From contig NZ_FNAS01000009.1 of NCBI RefSeq assembly GCF_900101995.1, positions 19,716 through 83,715 of the forward strand: a stretch of DNA of 64,000 bases, read 5' to 3'. Under the pieces are notes generated by a model. The model made no database searches, was not told the origin of the DNA, and saw only the letters and a program-made list of their open reading frames with translations. Below are positions 9,993 through 17,296 of the stretch, in pieces (the first letter of the stretch is position 1; each line of letters opens with the position of its first letter). The stretch is from Riemerella columbipharyngis. GTDB taxonomy: Bacteria; Bacteroidota; Bacteroidia; Flavobacteriales; Weeksellaceae. Made by a program: the position numbers and the translations under genes.

Positions 9993-10802
9993 ATGAAAAA
10001 AGCAGTATTACTCGGTTTAGCTTTATTGGTTACGGCTTGCTCTACACAGCAGAACGCAACGAAAAGCGTAGAATCTACGAGTATAAACAAGTCTGTATCT
10101 GGTGAGAAACTCTTTTTTGAGAAGGTTTCGGAGCCGGTCTCTTTTGATGCTCTAAAGATAAACAGCAAACTCGAGATAAAGGGAAATAAATTATCTATCA
10201 ATAATGTAGATGCCGTATTTTATATTGAGAATCAACAGAAGATTTGGGCAAATTTTTCGGTAATGTTTTTTTCTGTAGCCCGAGGATTGGCGACGCCATC
10301 CAAAGTACAAGGGTACGAAAAAATTGGGAAAAACTATATTGATACAGATTATTCGTATCTTAATCAGTTACTTAATGTAAATTTCATTGATTATAAATCT
10401 TTCCAAAATTTACTTTTAGGGAGAACTTTCGTAGATGTGAAAAACGACAGAAACTATGAACTTATAAAAAAAGATACGGAAGGATATACACTGAAATCTA
10501 AAGATGGAATAAAAATGATGGTTAATGGGATAGAAAAAACATATCAAATAAATTTTGTTTATAATACTCATTTTCAGCTGGAAAACTCACATATTGTAGA
10601 GGAAGGAACTAAAAATTCTTTAGATATAGATTATAGCGGTTGGATAATGGTAAATAATATATTTTTACCGAAAAATGTTAAAATAATTATAAAAGGGCAA
10701 AAAAACATGGACATTCTGATAGAAAACACGAAATTTGATTTTTCTAAAATGAATGCCTCATACAGCGTTCCGGGTAACTATAAAAAGATTACAATTAAAT
10801 GA
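9993..10802 (+). CDS. DUF4292 lipoprotein
   Basis: 269 residues beginning with a type II signal and a clear lipobox (LLVTAC, Cys16), so the mature protein is lipid-anchored. The body is rich in beta-strands and fits DUF4292, a Bacteroidetes family that I recall lying next to EnvC-like genes. The stop overlaps the EnvC start by 4 bases (10799-10802), which indicates translational coupling. I infer a role in envelope biogenesis; the fold may resemble LolA/LolB-type lipoprotein carriers, but no residue here proves it. Confidence 0.8.
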   Translation: MKKAVLLGLALLVTACSTQQNATKSVESTSINKSVSGEKLFFEKVSEPVSFDALKINSKLEIKGNKLSINNVDAVFYIENQQKIWANFSVMFFSVARGLATPSKVQGYEKIGKNYIDTDYSYLNQLLNVNFIDYKSFQNLLLGRTFVDVKNDRNYELIKKDTEGYTLKSKDGIKMMVNGIEKTYQINFVYNTHFQLENSHIVEEGTKNSLDIDYSGWIMVNNIFLPKNVKIIIKGQKNMDILIENTKFDFSKMNASYSVPGNYKKITIK

Positions 10803-12334
10803 CCATAAAAAAGTTTTTTTCAGCGTTTGCCATACTGTTTTTTGGACTTTTGTTCTCGCAGCAGAAAGAAAAATTACAGAAACAAAATGCCGAATTAAAA
10901 AAACAAATCAAAGAAATTAGTAAAAACTTAGCCAAAACAAAAAAAGAGGCTAGGCTTTCTGTAGCGTATTTAACTTCTTTGAATAAAAAAATAAGTCTGG
11001 GGGAGAGTGTCTATCAAAATACACAGAAAGAGAAACGCTTTATAGAAGATGATATTTATCTAAAACAGTTAGAAATAAATAAACTAAAACGAGAGCTTTC
11101 TGTACTGAGACAAAACTATGAGCGTATTTTGGTAAATGCTTACAAAAACAAAGGCATTCAGAATAAAGTTACTTTCATTCTCTCTGCCAAAAATTTGGGA
11201 CAAGCTCTTCGCCGGATACAATACCTTAAACAATATTCTGATTATCAGGACAAAAAAGCATCCGAAATCAATGATAAGACGAAACAGATATCACAAGTTA
11301 TCAACCTTAAGAAAAAAAGTGTTCAAGAAAAAGAACAACTACTCGCTCAGCAACAGAAAAATTTAGCCGATATTCAGACCGATAGAGATGACAAAGCCGC
11401 TCTTTTGGAAGAATTTAAGAAAAATGAAACCCAGCTGACCGCAGAGCTTAAACAAAAACAAGCTCAGTCTACGGCGTTAGAATCTCAAATCCGAAAAATC
11501 ATTAGAGAAGAGATAGCTGCCGCAAAAGCAAAAGCCGAAGCTGAGAAAAAGGCAAGGTTAGAGAGGGAACGATTGGCAAGAGAAGCCGCAGCTCGAGAAA
11601 AAGCAAGAATAGATGCTGAAAATAAAGCCAAAGCCGAAGCCCTAAGAAAGCAAAGAGAAGCTGCAGAAGCCGAAGCTGCAAGATTAGCTAAACTTGAAAG
11701 GGAAAAAGCCGCCGCCGCTGAAAAAGCAAAAATAGATGCTCAGAATGAAGCCAATAGACAAGCTGCAGAAAAAGCCGCTAATGATGCCGCGAACGAAGCG
11801 AAAGCCGCAGCACAGAAATTGGCCACAGCAAAAGCTGCAGAAAACGATTTGGAAAAGAAGAAAGCCGCAGAGAAAAAAGAAGTGGATTTGCAAGCTCGAA
11901 AAAGCTTTAATTTAGATACAAATTCATCTGCAGATTTTGCCGCCAATAGAGGCAAATTGCTATTCCCTGCAGCAGGAGGGCAGATTGTTAGCTATTTTGG
12001 GAGACACCCCCACCCTGTATACAAACACATAATGGAGGAAAACAACGGTATAAAAATTGCCGTCCCTGCAGGAGGGAAAGCTCGTTGCGTATTTTCAGGA
12101 ATAGTTTCAAAAGTTGTATTGGCAGGAGGAGCAAAAACCGTCATCATAAAACACGGGGCCTATTTTTCCATTTATGGGAATCTTGCAAATACTTCGGTTT
12201 CTGAAAATCAATCTGTATCTGCCGGAATGACTGTCGGTACTGTGGCACAAGACTATGACGGAGCCTATATTTTGGACTTTCAGATTTGGAACGGTACTAC
12301 GCCGATAGATCCGCAAGGCTGGATTTCCAGATAA
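10799..12334 (+). CDS. EnvC-like murein hydrolase activator with degenerate M23/LytM domain
   Basis: 511 residues: signal peptide, long coiled coil (about 20-250), an Ala/Lys/Glu-rich helical linker (about 235-375) and a C-terminal LytM domain (about 390-511). The zinc ligands of active M23 peptidases are absent: the HxGxD position reads NNGIKI and the final H-x-H is replaced in LDFQIW. This is the pattern of E. coli EnvC, which binds FtsEX and activates amidases rather than cutting peptidoglycan. Start and upstream stop overlap by 4 bases with the DUF4292 gene, and tatA follows. A role in daughter-cell separation is inferred from the family. Confidence 0.88.
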   Translation: MTIKKFFSAFAILFFGLLFSQQKEKLQKQNAELKKQIKEISKNLAKTKKEARLSVAYLTSLNKKISLGESVYQNTQKEKRFIEDDIYLKQLEINKLKRELSVLRQNYERILVNAYKNKGIQNKVTFILSAKNLGQALRRIQYLKQYSDYQDKKASEINDKTKQISQVINLKKKSVQEKEQLLAQQQKNLADIQTDRDDKAALLEEFKKNETQLTAELKQKQAQSTALESQIRKIIREEIAAAKAKAEAEKKARLERERLAREAAAREKARIDAENKAKAEALRKQREAAEAEAARLAKLEREKAAAAEKAKIDAQNEANRQAAEKAANDAANEAKAAAQKLATAKAAENDLEKKKAAEKKEVDLQARKSFNLDTNSSADFAANRGKLLFPAAGGQIVSYFGRHPHPVYKHIMEENNGIKIAVPAGGKARCVFSGIVSKVVLAGGAKTVIIKHGAYFSIYGNLANTSVSENQSVSAGMTVGTVAQDYDGAYILDFQIWNGTTPIDPQGWISR

Positions 12335-12345
12335 TAAAAATTGAT

Positions 12346-12353
12346 TAACTTTG
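12346..12353 (+). promoter_or_regulatory. -7 box TAACTTTG of tatA
   Basis: TAACTTTG ends 15 bases before the tatA ATG, giving a very short leader and independent expression from envC. Confidence 0.65.
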
Positions 12354-12368
12354 TAAAAAATTATATAT

Positions 12369-12563
12369 ATGTTAGCAATTGTTTTAGGCGAGTTTGGTAT
12401 TTATCAAGTACTTGCCATTGTTGTTGTTCTACTTTTACTATTCGGAGGAAGAAAAATCCCTGAACTAATGAAAGGATTAGGCTCCGGTATCAAAGAATTC
12501 AAAGGAGCAATGAAAGATGATGACGACAAAAAGCAAGATAATAGAGATCAGCAGCAGAACTAA
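12369..12563 (+). CDS. tatA: Twin-arginine translocase subunit TatA/TatE
   Basis: 64 residues with the canonical architecture: one N-terminal transmembrane helix (about 8-24), the hinge [20 protein letters not shown], an amphipathic helix and an acidic/polar tail. It forms the oligomeric pore of the Tat system that exports folded proteins. tatC is not in this window. In E. coli the amidases activated through the EnvC/NlpD pathways use Tat, so the neighbouring envC gene is suggestive, but this is inference. Confidence 0.93.
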   Translation: MLAIVLGEFGIYQVLAIVVVLLLLFGGRKIPELMKGLGSGIKEFKGAMKDDDDKKQDNRDQQQN

Positions 12564-12592
12564 TCTTTTTCTTAACCTAAATTATTTTGGAT

Positions 12593-13207
12593 ATGTCTTT
12601 TACTGAAGATGCATGGATAGTTTTCAATGAAGCGATAACGGACTATCACAAGACGGATGATGTGGATACACCAGAGTCCAATCCTTATGAAAAGGATAGT
12701 TTGGAACATATTTTGTATTCCAAAAATTGGATTGATACCGTTCAGTGGCATTTGGAGGACATTATCCGAGATGAAAACATATCTCCTGAAGAAGCTCTTA
12801 AGATTAAGAGAAGAATAGATTCTTCTAATCAAAAAAGAACCGATTTGGTAGAGTTTTTAGATGATTTTTTCCTTGAAAAATACAAGGACATTGTCCCTAA
12901 GAAAGAAGCCATTATCAACACCGAAAGTCCGGCTTGGGCTATTGATAGACTGTCTATTCTGGCACTTAAGATATACCATATGCAGATAGAAACCGAAAGA
13001 ATTTCTGCAGATGAAAACCATAAAACTAAGTGTGCACAAAAGTTATTTGTACTGAAAGAACAGAAGAAGGACCTTTTCCAAGCCATAGACCGCTTGTTGT
13101 TGGATATAGAAAACGGTAACAATAAGTTAAAAACTTATAAGCAAATGAAAATGTATAATGATGAGAGCCTGAACCCTGTTCTGTACCAAAACAAAAAAGA
13201 TGTATAA
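12593..13207 (+). CDS. DUF4254 protein
   Basis: 204 residues, soluble, largely helical and charged, matching the Bacteroidetes DUF4254 family, which has no assigned function. Recognisable stretches are WIVFNEAITDYH, ILYSKNWIDTVQWHLEDIIR and SPAWAIDRLSILALKIYHM. The ATG at 12593 is preferred over the TTG two codons earlier. It lies 29 bases after tatA and overlaps the next lipoprotein gene by 8 bases, so these genes probably share a transcript. I recall glycosyltransferase genes beside this family elsewhere; none is present here. Confidence 0.8.
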   Translation: MSFTEDAWIVFNEAITDYHKTDDVDTPESNPYEKDSLEHILYSKNWIDTVQWHLEDIIRDENISPEEALKIKRRIDSSNQKRTDLVEFLDDFFLEKYKDIVPKKEAIINTESPAWAIDRLSILALKIYHMQIETERISADENHKTKCAQKLFVLKEQKKDLFQAIDRLLLDIENGNNKLKTYKQMKMYNDESLNPVLYQNKKDV

Positions 13208-13667
13208 AATATTTTATTTATTTTTTTTATGCTTTTTGATTTGTTTCTCGTGTTCTGTAGAGAAAGTTAATTTATCACCATTGTCTAAAGAGTTGTCTAA
13301 AGAAAAAATAGAGGAAAATACTAAAGAACTTATAAATACAGATAGTATAGATAAAATAAGATATACTTCTGATATTACGAATACAATGGCTGAAATACCA
13401 GAGTTTCAATATATAAAAATAAACAGTGCCATAGCCCAGATGAAACAATCATTATCGGACTATATTTATGCACGGAAGGCTAATGATCAAAAAGCAAAAT
13501 ATGCAGCTCTCAATGAGATAAAAGAGGGCTATAGGCTTATACAAAAACTGAGAAAAATGCTTTCTCGCGATGATGACGCCAAACTAAATGTCTATTTGGT
13601 GAAAATAAAGACAGACATTTCTATGCTGGAATCTCGAGCTTTTTTTGAAAATATAAATATTCAATAA
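13200..13667 (+). CDS. Small lipoprotein of unknown function
   Basis: 155 residues. A hydrophobic N-terminus ends in a Cys within FLICFSCSVEK, consistent with a lipoprotein signal. The rest is Lys/Glu-rich and helical. It does not match a family I know. It starts inside the last 8 bases of the DUF4254 gene and is followed 18 bases later by ribA, so it is probably expressed with both. It is a reasonable true gene because of the overlap and the intact signal sequence. Confidence 0.65.
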   Translation: MYKIFYLFFLCFLICFSCSVEKVNLSPLSKELSKEKIEENTKELINTDSIDKIRYTSDITNTMAEIPEFQYIKINSAIAQMKQSLSDYIYARKANDQKAKYAALNEIKEGYRLIQKLRKMLSRDDDAKLNVYLVKIKTDISMLESRAFFENINIQ

Positions 13668-13685
13668 AATTTTACTTATTATACT

Positions 13686-14288
13686 ATGTCGTTAAAAATA
13701 CAAGCTGAGGCTAATGTGCCTACAGATTTCGGAGTTTTTAAAATTATTGCTTTTTCTGAAGAAGAAAGTAACTGGATGCCTCATATTGCTTTAGTCGCTG
13801 AAAACACAGATTTTTCAGCTCCTGTTAATGTACGCTTTCACTCGGAATGTATTACGGGCGAGGTGTTTCATTCCAGAAAATGTGAATGCGGTCCGCAATT
13901 AGAAGCAGCAATGGAATATATGGAAAAACACGGAGGCATCATTATCTATTTAAGGCAGGAGGGAAGAAATATTGGTATTATCAATAAACTAAAAGCCTAT
14001 GCATTGCAAGAACAAGGTCTTGATACGGTAGAAGCCAACCTAAAGCTGGGGCTGCCTGCAGATGGCAGGAATTTCCAAGTGGGCATAGATATTCTAAAAC
14101 AATTGGAAATAAATACCATAAACTTGCTTACAAATAATCCAGAAAAGTTGAGATATGTAGAAAACAGTGATATAAAGCTCAATAAAAGAATTCCTTTGCA
14201 GATAAAATCTAATGAAACGAATGCAGACTATCTGCAAGTAAAGAAAAATTATTTTGGGCATCTTTTGGAGGAAGATGAAAGTAGATGA
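13686..14288 (+). CDS. ribA: GTP cyclohydrolase II
   Basis: Opens GTP to 2,5-diamino-6-ribosylamino-4(3H)-pyrimidinone 5'-phosphate, the first step of riboflavin synthesis. The protein has 200 residues, a stand-alone RibA without a fused DHBP synthase domain. Zinc ligands Cys55, Cys66 and Cys68 lie in HSECITGEVFHSRKCECG, the GTP-binding LRQEGRNIGI follows (89-98), then DTVEAN and LTNNPEK. All expected catalytic segments are present. The gene is the last in the envC/tatA/DUF4254 direction; a relic on the opposite strand follows. Confidence 0.95.
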   Translation: MSLKIQAEANVPTDFGVFKIIAFSEEESNWMPHIALVAENTDFSAPVNVRFHSECITGEVFHSRKCECGPQLEAAMEYMEKHGGIIIYLRQEGRNIGIINKLKAYALQEQGLDTVEANLKLGLPADGRNFQVGIDILKQLEINTINLLTNNPEKLRYVENSDIKLNKRIPLQIKSNETNADYLQVKKNYFGHLLEEDESR

Positions 14289-14301
14289 TTCCCTATGGTT
14301 T

Positions 14302-14505
14302 TCAAACTCTAAATCTCATACGAATTAGTGGTAGCTTTATTTTCTTGATGAGATGAAAAGATGATGGTAGAAGACGCTTTTTATTGGAAAACAAATAGTC
14401 TAATGTATCGCAAGAAAGCTTGTCCGAGTAAGCGTATGGCTCGTCGAATATCATTAAATCACTTTCCAAGACTAATATTGAAATTATTCCAGCTTTTTTT
14501 ATTCA
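14302..14505 (-). pseudogene. Relic of an ABC-transporter ATPase C-terminal part
   Basis: The minus strand is open from about 14505 to a stop at 14302-14304 and reads ISILVLESDLMIFDEPYAYS near its beginning. That resembles the segment after an ABC signature, with a Walker B (LMIFDEP) and a D-loop-like YSD. No Walker A, signature or start codon is present, and the fragment stops at interspersed repeat B. The downstream 40 residues do not match a family I can name, so the assignment rests on the Walker B region only. Confidence 0.35.
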
Positions 14506-14530
14506 TATTAATTTTTAATAAATACAAGGG

Positions 14531-14570
14531 TGATTTACAAAGAAATAAATCTTCTTAAATCATTTTGAAT
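14531..14570 (+). repeat. Interspersed repeat, copy B
   Basis: Reads TGATTTACAAAGAAATAAAT followed by CTTCTTAAATCATTTTGAAT, one of the best-preserved copies. It lies at the truncated end of the ABC ATPase relic. Confidence 0.6.
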
Positions 14571-14765
14571 CTTATTTTTCAATGAGCTATATTATTTTGA
14601 ATGATTACTAAAATATTGTAAACCATTGTTTATCTACTATCTCAATTAAGAAAGTTTAAAAAACATGTGATAATCATATATATACAATAAAATATTTTCT
14701 AACAAGAATTTTGTACACGAATTTACAAAAATTGACTATATTAGTATCCTAAAAATTAGAATGAT
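14571..14765. other. A/T-rich spacer before comM
   Basis: No gene, hairpin or exact TAnnTTTG box is visible. The comM promoter must lie here but I cannot point to it with confidence. Confidence 0.5.
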
Positions 14766-16298
14766 ATGCTTGTAAAAGTTTACGGAAGTGCAATACACGG
14801 TGTCTCTGCACAAACCATTACCATAGAAGTAAATTCTGATCAAGGGGTAGGGTATTATTTGGTAGGACTGCCGGATAGCGCCATCAAAGAAAGCAGCCAT
14901 AGAATTTCTGCGGCATTAAAAAATGTAGGATACAAAATGCCTGGCAAAAAAATCACCATAAATATGGCACCCGCAGACCTTAGAAAAGAAGGCTCTGCAT
15001 ACGACCTAAGCATTGCTATAGGAATATTGGCTGCTTCGGAGCAAATAAAAGCCCCAAATTTATCCGAGTATGTCATCATGGGAGAACTATCCTTAGATGG
15101 CAGCCTACAGCCTATAAAAGGCGTACTGCCGATTGCCATAAAAGCCAGAGAAGAAGGATACAAAGGATTCATACTCCCTAAACAAAATGCCAAAGAGGCA
15201 GCCATAGTAAATGATTTGGAGGTCTATGGCGTAGAAAACATAAAGGAGGTAATAGAGTTTTTTGACAAAGCCAAGCCTTTGCAAAAAGTAGAAATCGATA
15301 CCCGCAAAGAATTCCAAGAGAAAATCAACTATTTTCCTTTTGATTTCTCAGAAGTAAAAGGACAGGAAACCGCCAAAAGAGCTATGGAAGTAGCCGCAGC
15401 AGGCGGGCATAACATTATCCTTATCGGTCCACCGGGAAGTGGTAAAACAATGCTTGCCAAAAGAATACCGAGCATTCTGCCTCCTCTTACGCTGAAAGAA
15501 GCCTTAGAGACCACAAAGATTCATTCCGTTGTCGGAAAAATAGGTGCGGAAACTTCCCTGATGACTGTAAGGCCATTCCGTGCACCGCATCATACCATTT
15601 CGGATGTGGCTCTGGTGGGAGGTGGTTCTTATCCACAGCCCGGAGAAATTTCTCTGGCTCATAACGGTGTATTATTCTTAGATGAAATGCCTGAGTTTAA
15701 AAGAACGGTATTAGAAGTGATGAGACAGCCTTTGGAGAACAGAGAGGTAACTATATCCCGCTCTAAGTTTTCTGTAAACTATCCGGCAAGCTTTATGCTA
15801 GTGGCTTCAATGAACCCAAGTCCGAGCGGATATTTCCCAGACGATCCCAATAATACCTCTTCGCCCTACGAGATGCAGCGGTATATGAATAAACTATCAG
15901 GGCCTCTTTTGGACAGAATAGACATTCATATAGAGGTACAAAAAGTAGAGTTTCAGCAATTGGCAGATAAGCGGAAAGGGGAAAATAGCCAAACAATAAG
16001 AGCTCGCGTGATGAATGCTCGAAAAATACAGGAAGAACGCTACAAAAACCACAGCATAAACTACAATGCTCAAATGGGACCTAAAGAAATAGAGCAGTTT
16101 TGCTGTTTAAACGACACTTCCTTAGCCCTTATCAAAAACGCTATGGAAAAACTAAATCTTTCGGCGAGAGCCTACGATAGGATTTTGAAAGTCGCAAGAA
16201 CCATAGCAGATCTTTCCCAAGAGAAGCAGATAACCTCTGTCCATATCGCCGAAGCAATACAATACCGTAGCTTAGACAGGGATTTTTGGAATGTGTAG
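14766..16298 (+). CDS. comM: YifB/ComM-family Mg-chelatase-like AAA+ ATPase
   Basis: 510 residues. The N-terminal domain (about 1-170, Lon-protease-S16-like fold) starts with the typical VYGSAIHGVSAQTI. The AAA+ domain carries Walker A GPPGSGKT (221-228), RPFRAPHHTISDVALVGGG and Walker B VLFLDEMPEF, and the C-terminal Mg-chelatase domain has the LSARAYDRILKVARTIADL segment. In naturally competent bacteria ComM is a hexameric helicase promoting branch migration during integration of transforming DNA. It is monocistronic here, with a relic on either side. comEC and comF also occur in the window. Confidence 0.93.
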   Translation: MLVKVYGSAIHGVSAQTITIEVNSDQGVGYYLVGLPDSAIKESSHRISAALKNVGYKMPGKKITINMAPADLRKEGSAYDLSIAIGILAASEQIKAPNLSEYVIMGELSLDGSLQPIKGVLPIAIKAREEGYKGFILPKQNAKEAAIVNDLEVYGVENIKEVIEFFDKAKPLQKVEIDTRKEFQEKINYFPFDFSEVKGQETAKRAMEVAAAGGHNIILIGPPGSGKTMLAKRIPSILPPLTLKEALETTKIHSVVGKIGAETSLMTVRPFRAPHHTISDVALVGGGSYPQPGEISLAHNGVLFLDEMPEFKRTVLEVMRQPLENREVTISRSKFSVNYPASFMLVASMNPSPSGYFPDDPNNTSSPYEMQRYMNKLSGPLLDRIDIHIEVQKVEFQQLADKRKGENSQTIRARVMNARKIQEERYKNHSINYNAQMGPKEIEQFCCLNDTSLALIKNAMEKLNLSARAYDRILKVARTIADLSQEKQITSVHIAEAIQYRSLDRDFWNV

Positions 16299-16317
16299 AG
16301 GAGGTTTTATAGTCCAT

Positions 16318-16362
16318 ATTCAAACGAAAGTATGTAATTGCATACTTTTGTTTGAATTATAG
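16318..16362 (+). terminator. Long hairpin after comM
   Basis: ATTCAAACGAAAGTATG (16318-16334) and CATACTTTTGTTTGAAT (16341-16357) form a 17-bp stem with one mismatch around TAATTG. The following tract is only moderately T-rich, but the position suits a comM terminator. Confidence 0.65.
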
Positions 16363-16387
16363 CTTCTTGTTTTTCTTTAATTTTTCT

Positions 16388-16882
16388 ATGGATTTTGCTA
16401 TTTTTGAGGAAATTATTTTATTATCTTCTTTATTTAGAATGTCAAGAGCTATATTAATTAGATTGCTTTTTTGGATTGATATGAGTAAATTGTTTGAATT
16501 GTATGTTTACAGTCTATTAAAAGACGCTCACGGTTCAACGATTCAATATCAGCCATCCAAAGATGTCAAAAGACAGAATCATGGATGTTATGGTGATATT
16601 GATTTTCTGAAGTTGGATGAGAAAATATTGAATGATACTAAGTATAAAGAGGTTTACAAAGACGAATATAAAATTGAAGATATTCGGCAGTTGAGTGGCT
16701 ATGCAAGAGATTACTGCATTGGGAAAAATCGAAGTATTGAAAGTGATAAGATTATGGATTGCATAATTATATGTCCGGATAAAAATGCTAATGAGCATTT
16801 CAAAAACAAGGAATTAAAAGAAACAGCCATAAAACAGTTTACAAAGTTTTATAAATGTAGGATTAAGTTGCCTAGTAGATGA
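16388..16882 (+). pseudogene. Truncated McrC-like restriction subunit (C-terminal nuclease part)
   Basis: The frame encodes WIDMSKLFELYVYSLLKDA, then YGDIDFLK, NDTKYKEVY and IEDIRQLSGYARDYC, ending YKCRIKLPSR. This is the PD-(D/E)xK nuclease part of McrC, the partner of the McrB GTPase in modification-dependent restriction (McrC is usually some 350-450 residues). Only the last 150 or so residues remain. The N-terminal domain and mcrB are missing; the space upstream is a terminator and comM. The residues before WIDMSK are also McrC-like in character, so the truncation point is near 16388. It is probably non-functional, although the nuclease half is uninterrupted. Confidence 0.6.
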
Positions 16883-17239
16883 TAAGGTAATGAATATAAA
16901 TATTGTTATTTAAATTTTTGTTCTCATCTAAGTTTTATTAGGTACAGTTTGCCTCAACGGATGTTACTCTGCTTTATTTTATGTTATCTCTATATTTCCC
17001 ATATCAGAAATATCCATTGGAGAGTATTTGCTAAGTCTATTTTCACGATATACATTAGGTTCTTAAATTATATTTTCTATAATTTAAAGGATTTTTATAA
17101 ACTGTTGTTGATTGCCAGTAATGTTCATTAGATAATTTTTTTATCGTGACTTAATTTATTGATTATTAATTATTTACAAAAATAGGTTTACATAAATAAC
17201 TAACGATCAATTTTATAATAATATTTTTAAAATAAACAA
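16883..17239. other. Gene-free spacer
   Basis: About 360 bases of A/T-rich sequence with stops in every frame. I see no repeat-family copy, RNA gene or coding remnant. Confidence 0.55.
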
Positions 17240-17276
17240 AAAAATAGGACAAATATAATAATCTGACCTATTTCTT
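17240..17276 (-). terminator. Terminator of glnN (minus strand)
   Basis: On the minus strand AAATAGGTC and GACCTATTT-like arms (AAATAGGTC/GTCCTATTT) pair around an A/T loop and are followed by a run of T. It lies just after the glnN stop. Confidence 0.6.
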
Positions 17277-17296
17277 ATTTTTTTATTGAGATTGTT

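Noticed and set aside
11136..11955. Several ORFs overlapping envC in other frames
   Set aside because: They are by-products of the Ala/Lys/Glu-rich coiled-coil coding sequence.
14361..14558. Plus-strand ORF of 65 codons after ribA
   Set aside because: It has no family match or ribosome site; the opposite strand carries the more protein-like relic, and the ORF runs through repeat B.
16960..17131. Short hydrophobic ORF after the McrC relic
   Set aside because: It is A/T-driven, with no start context or similarity.
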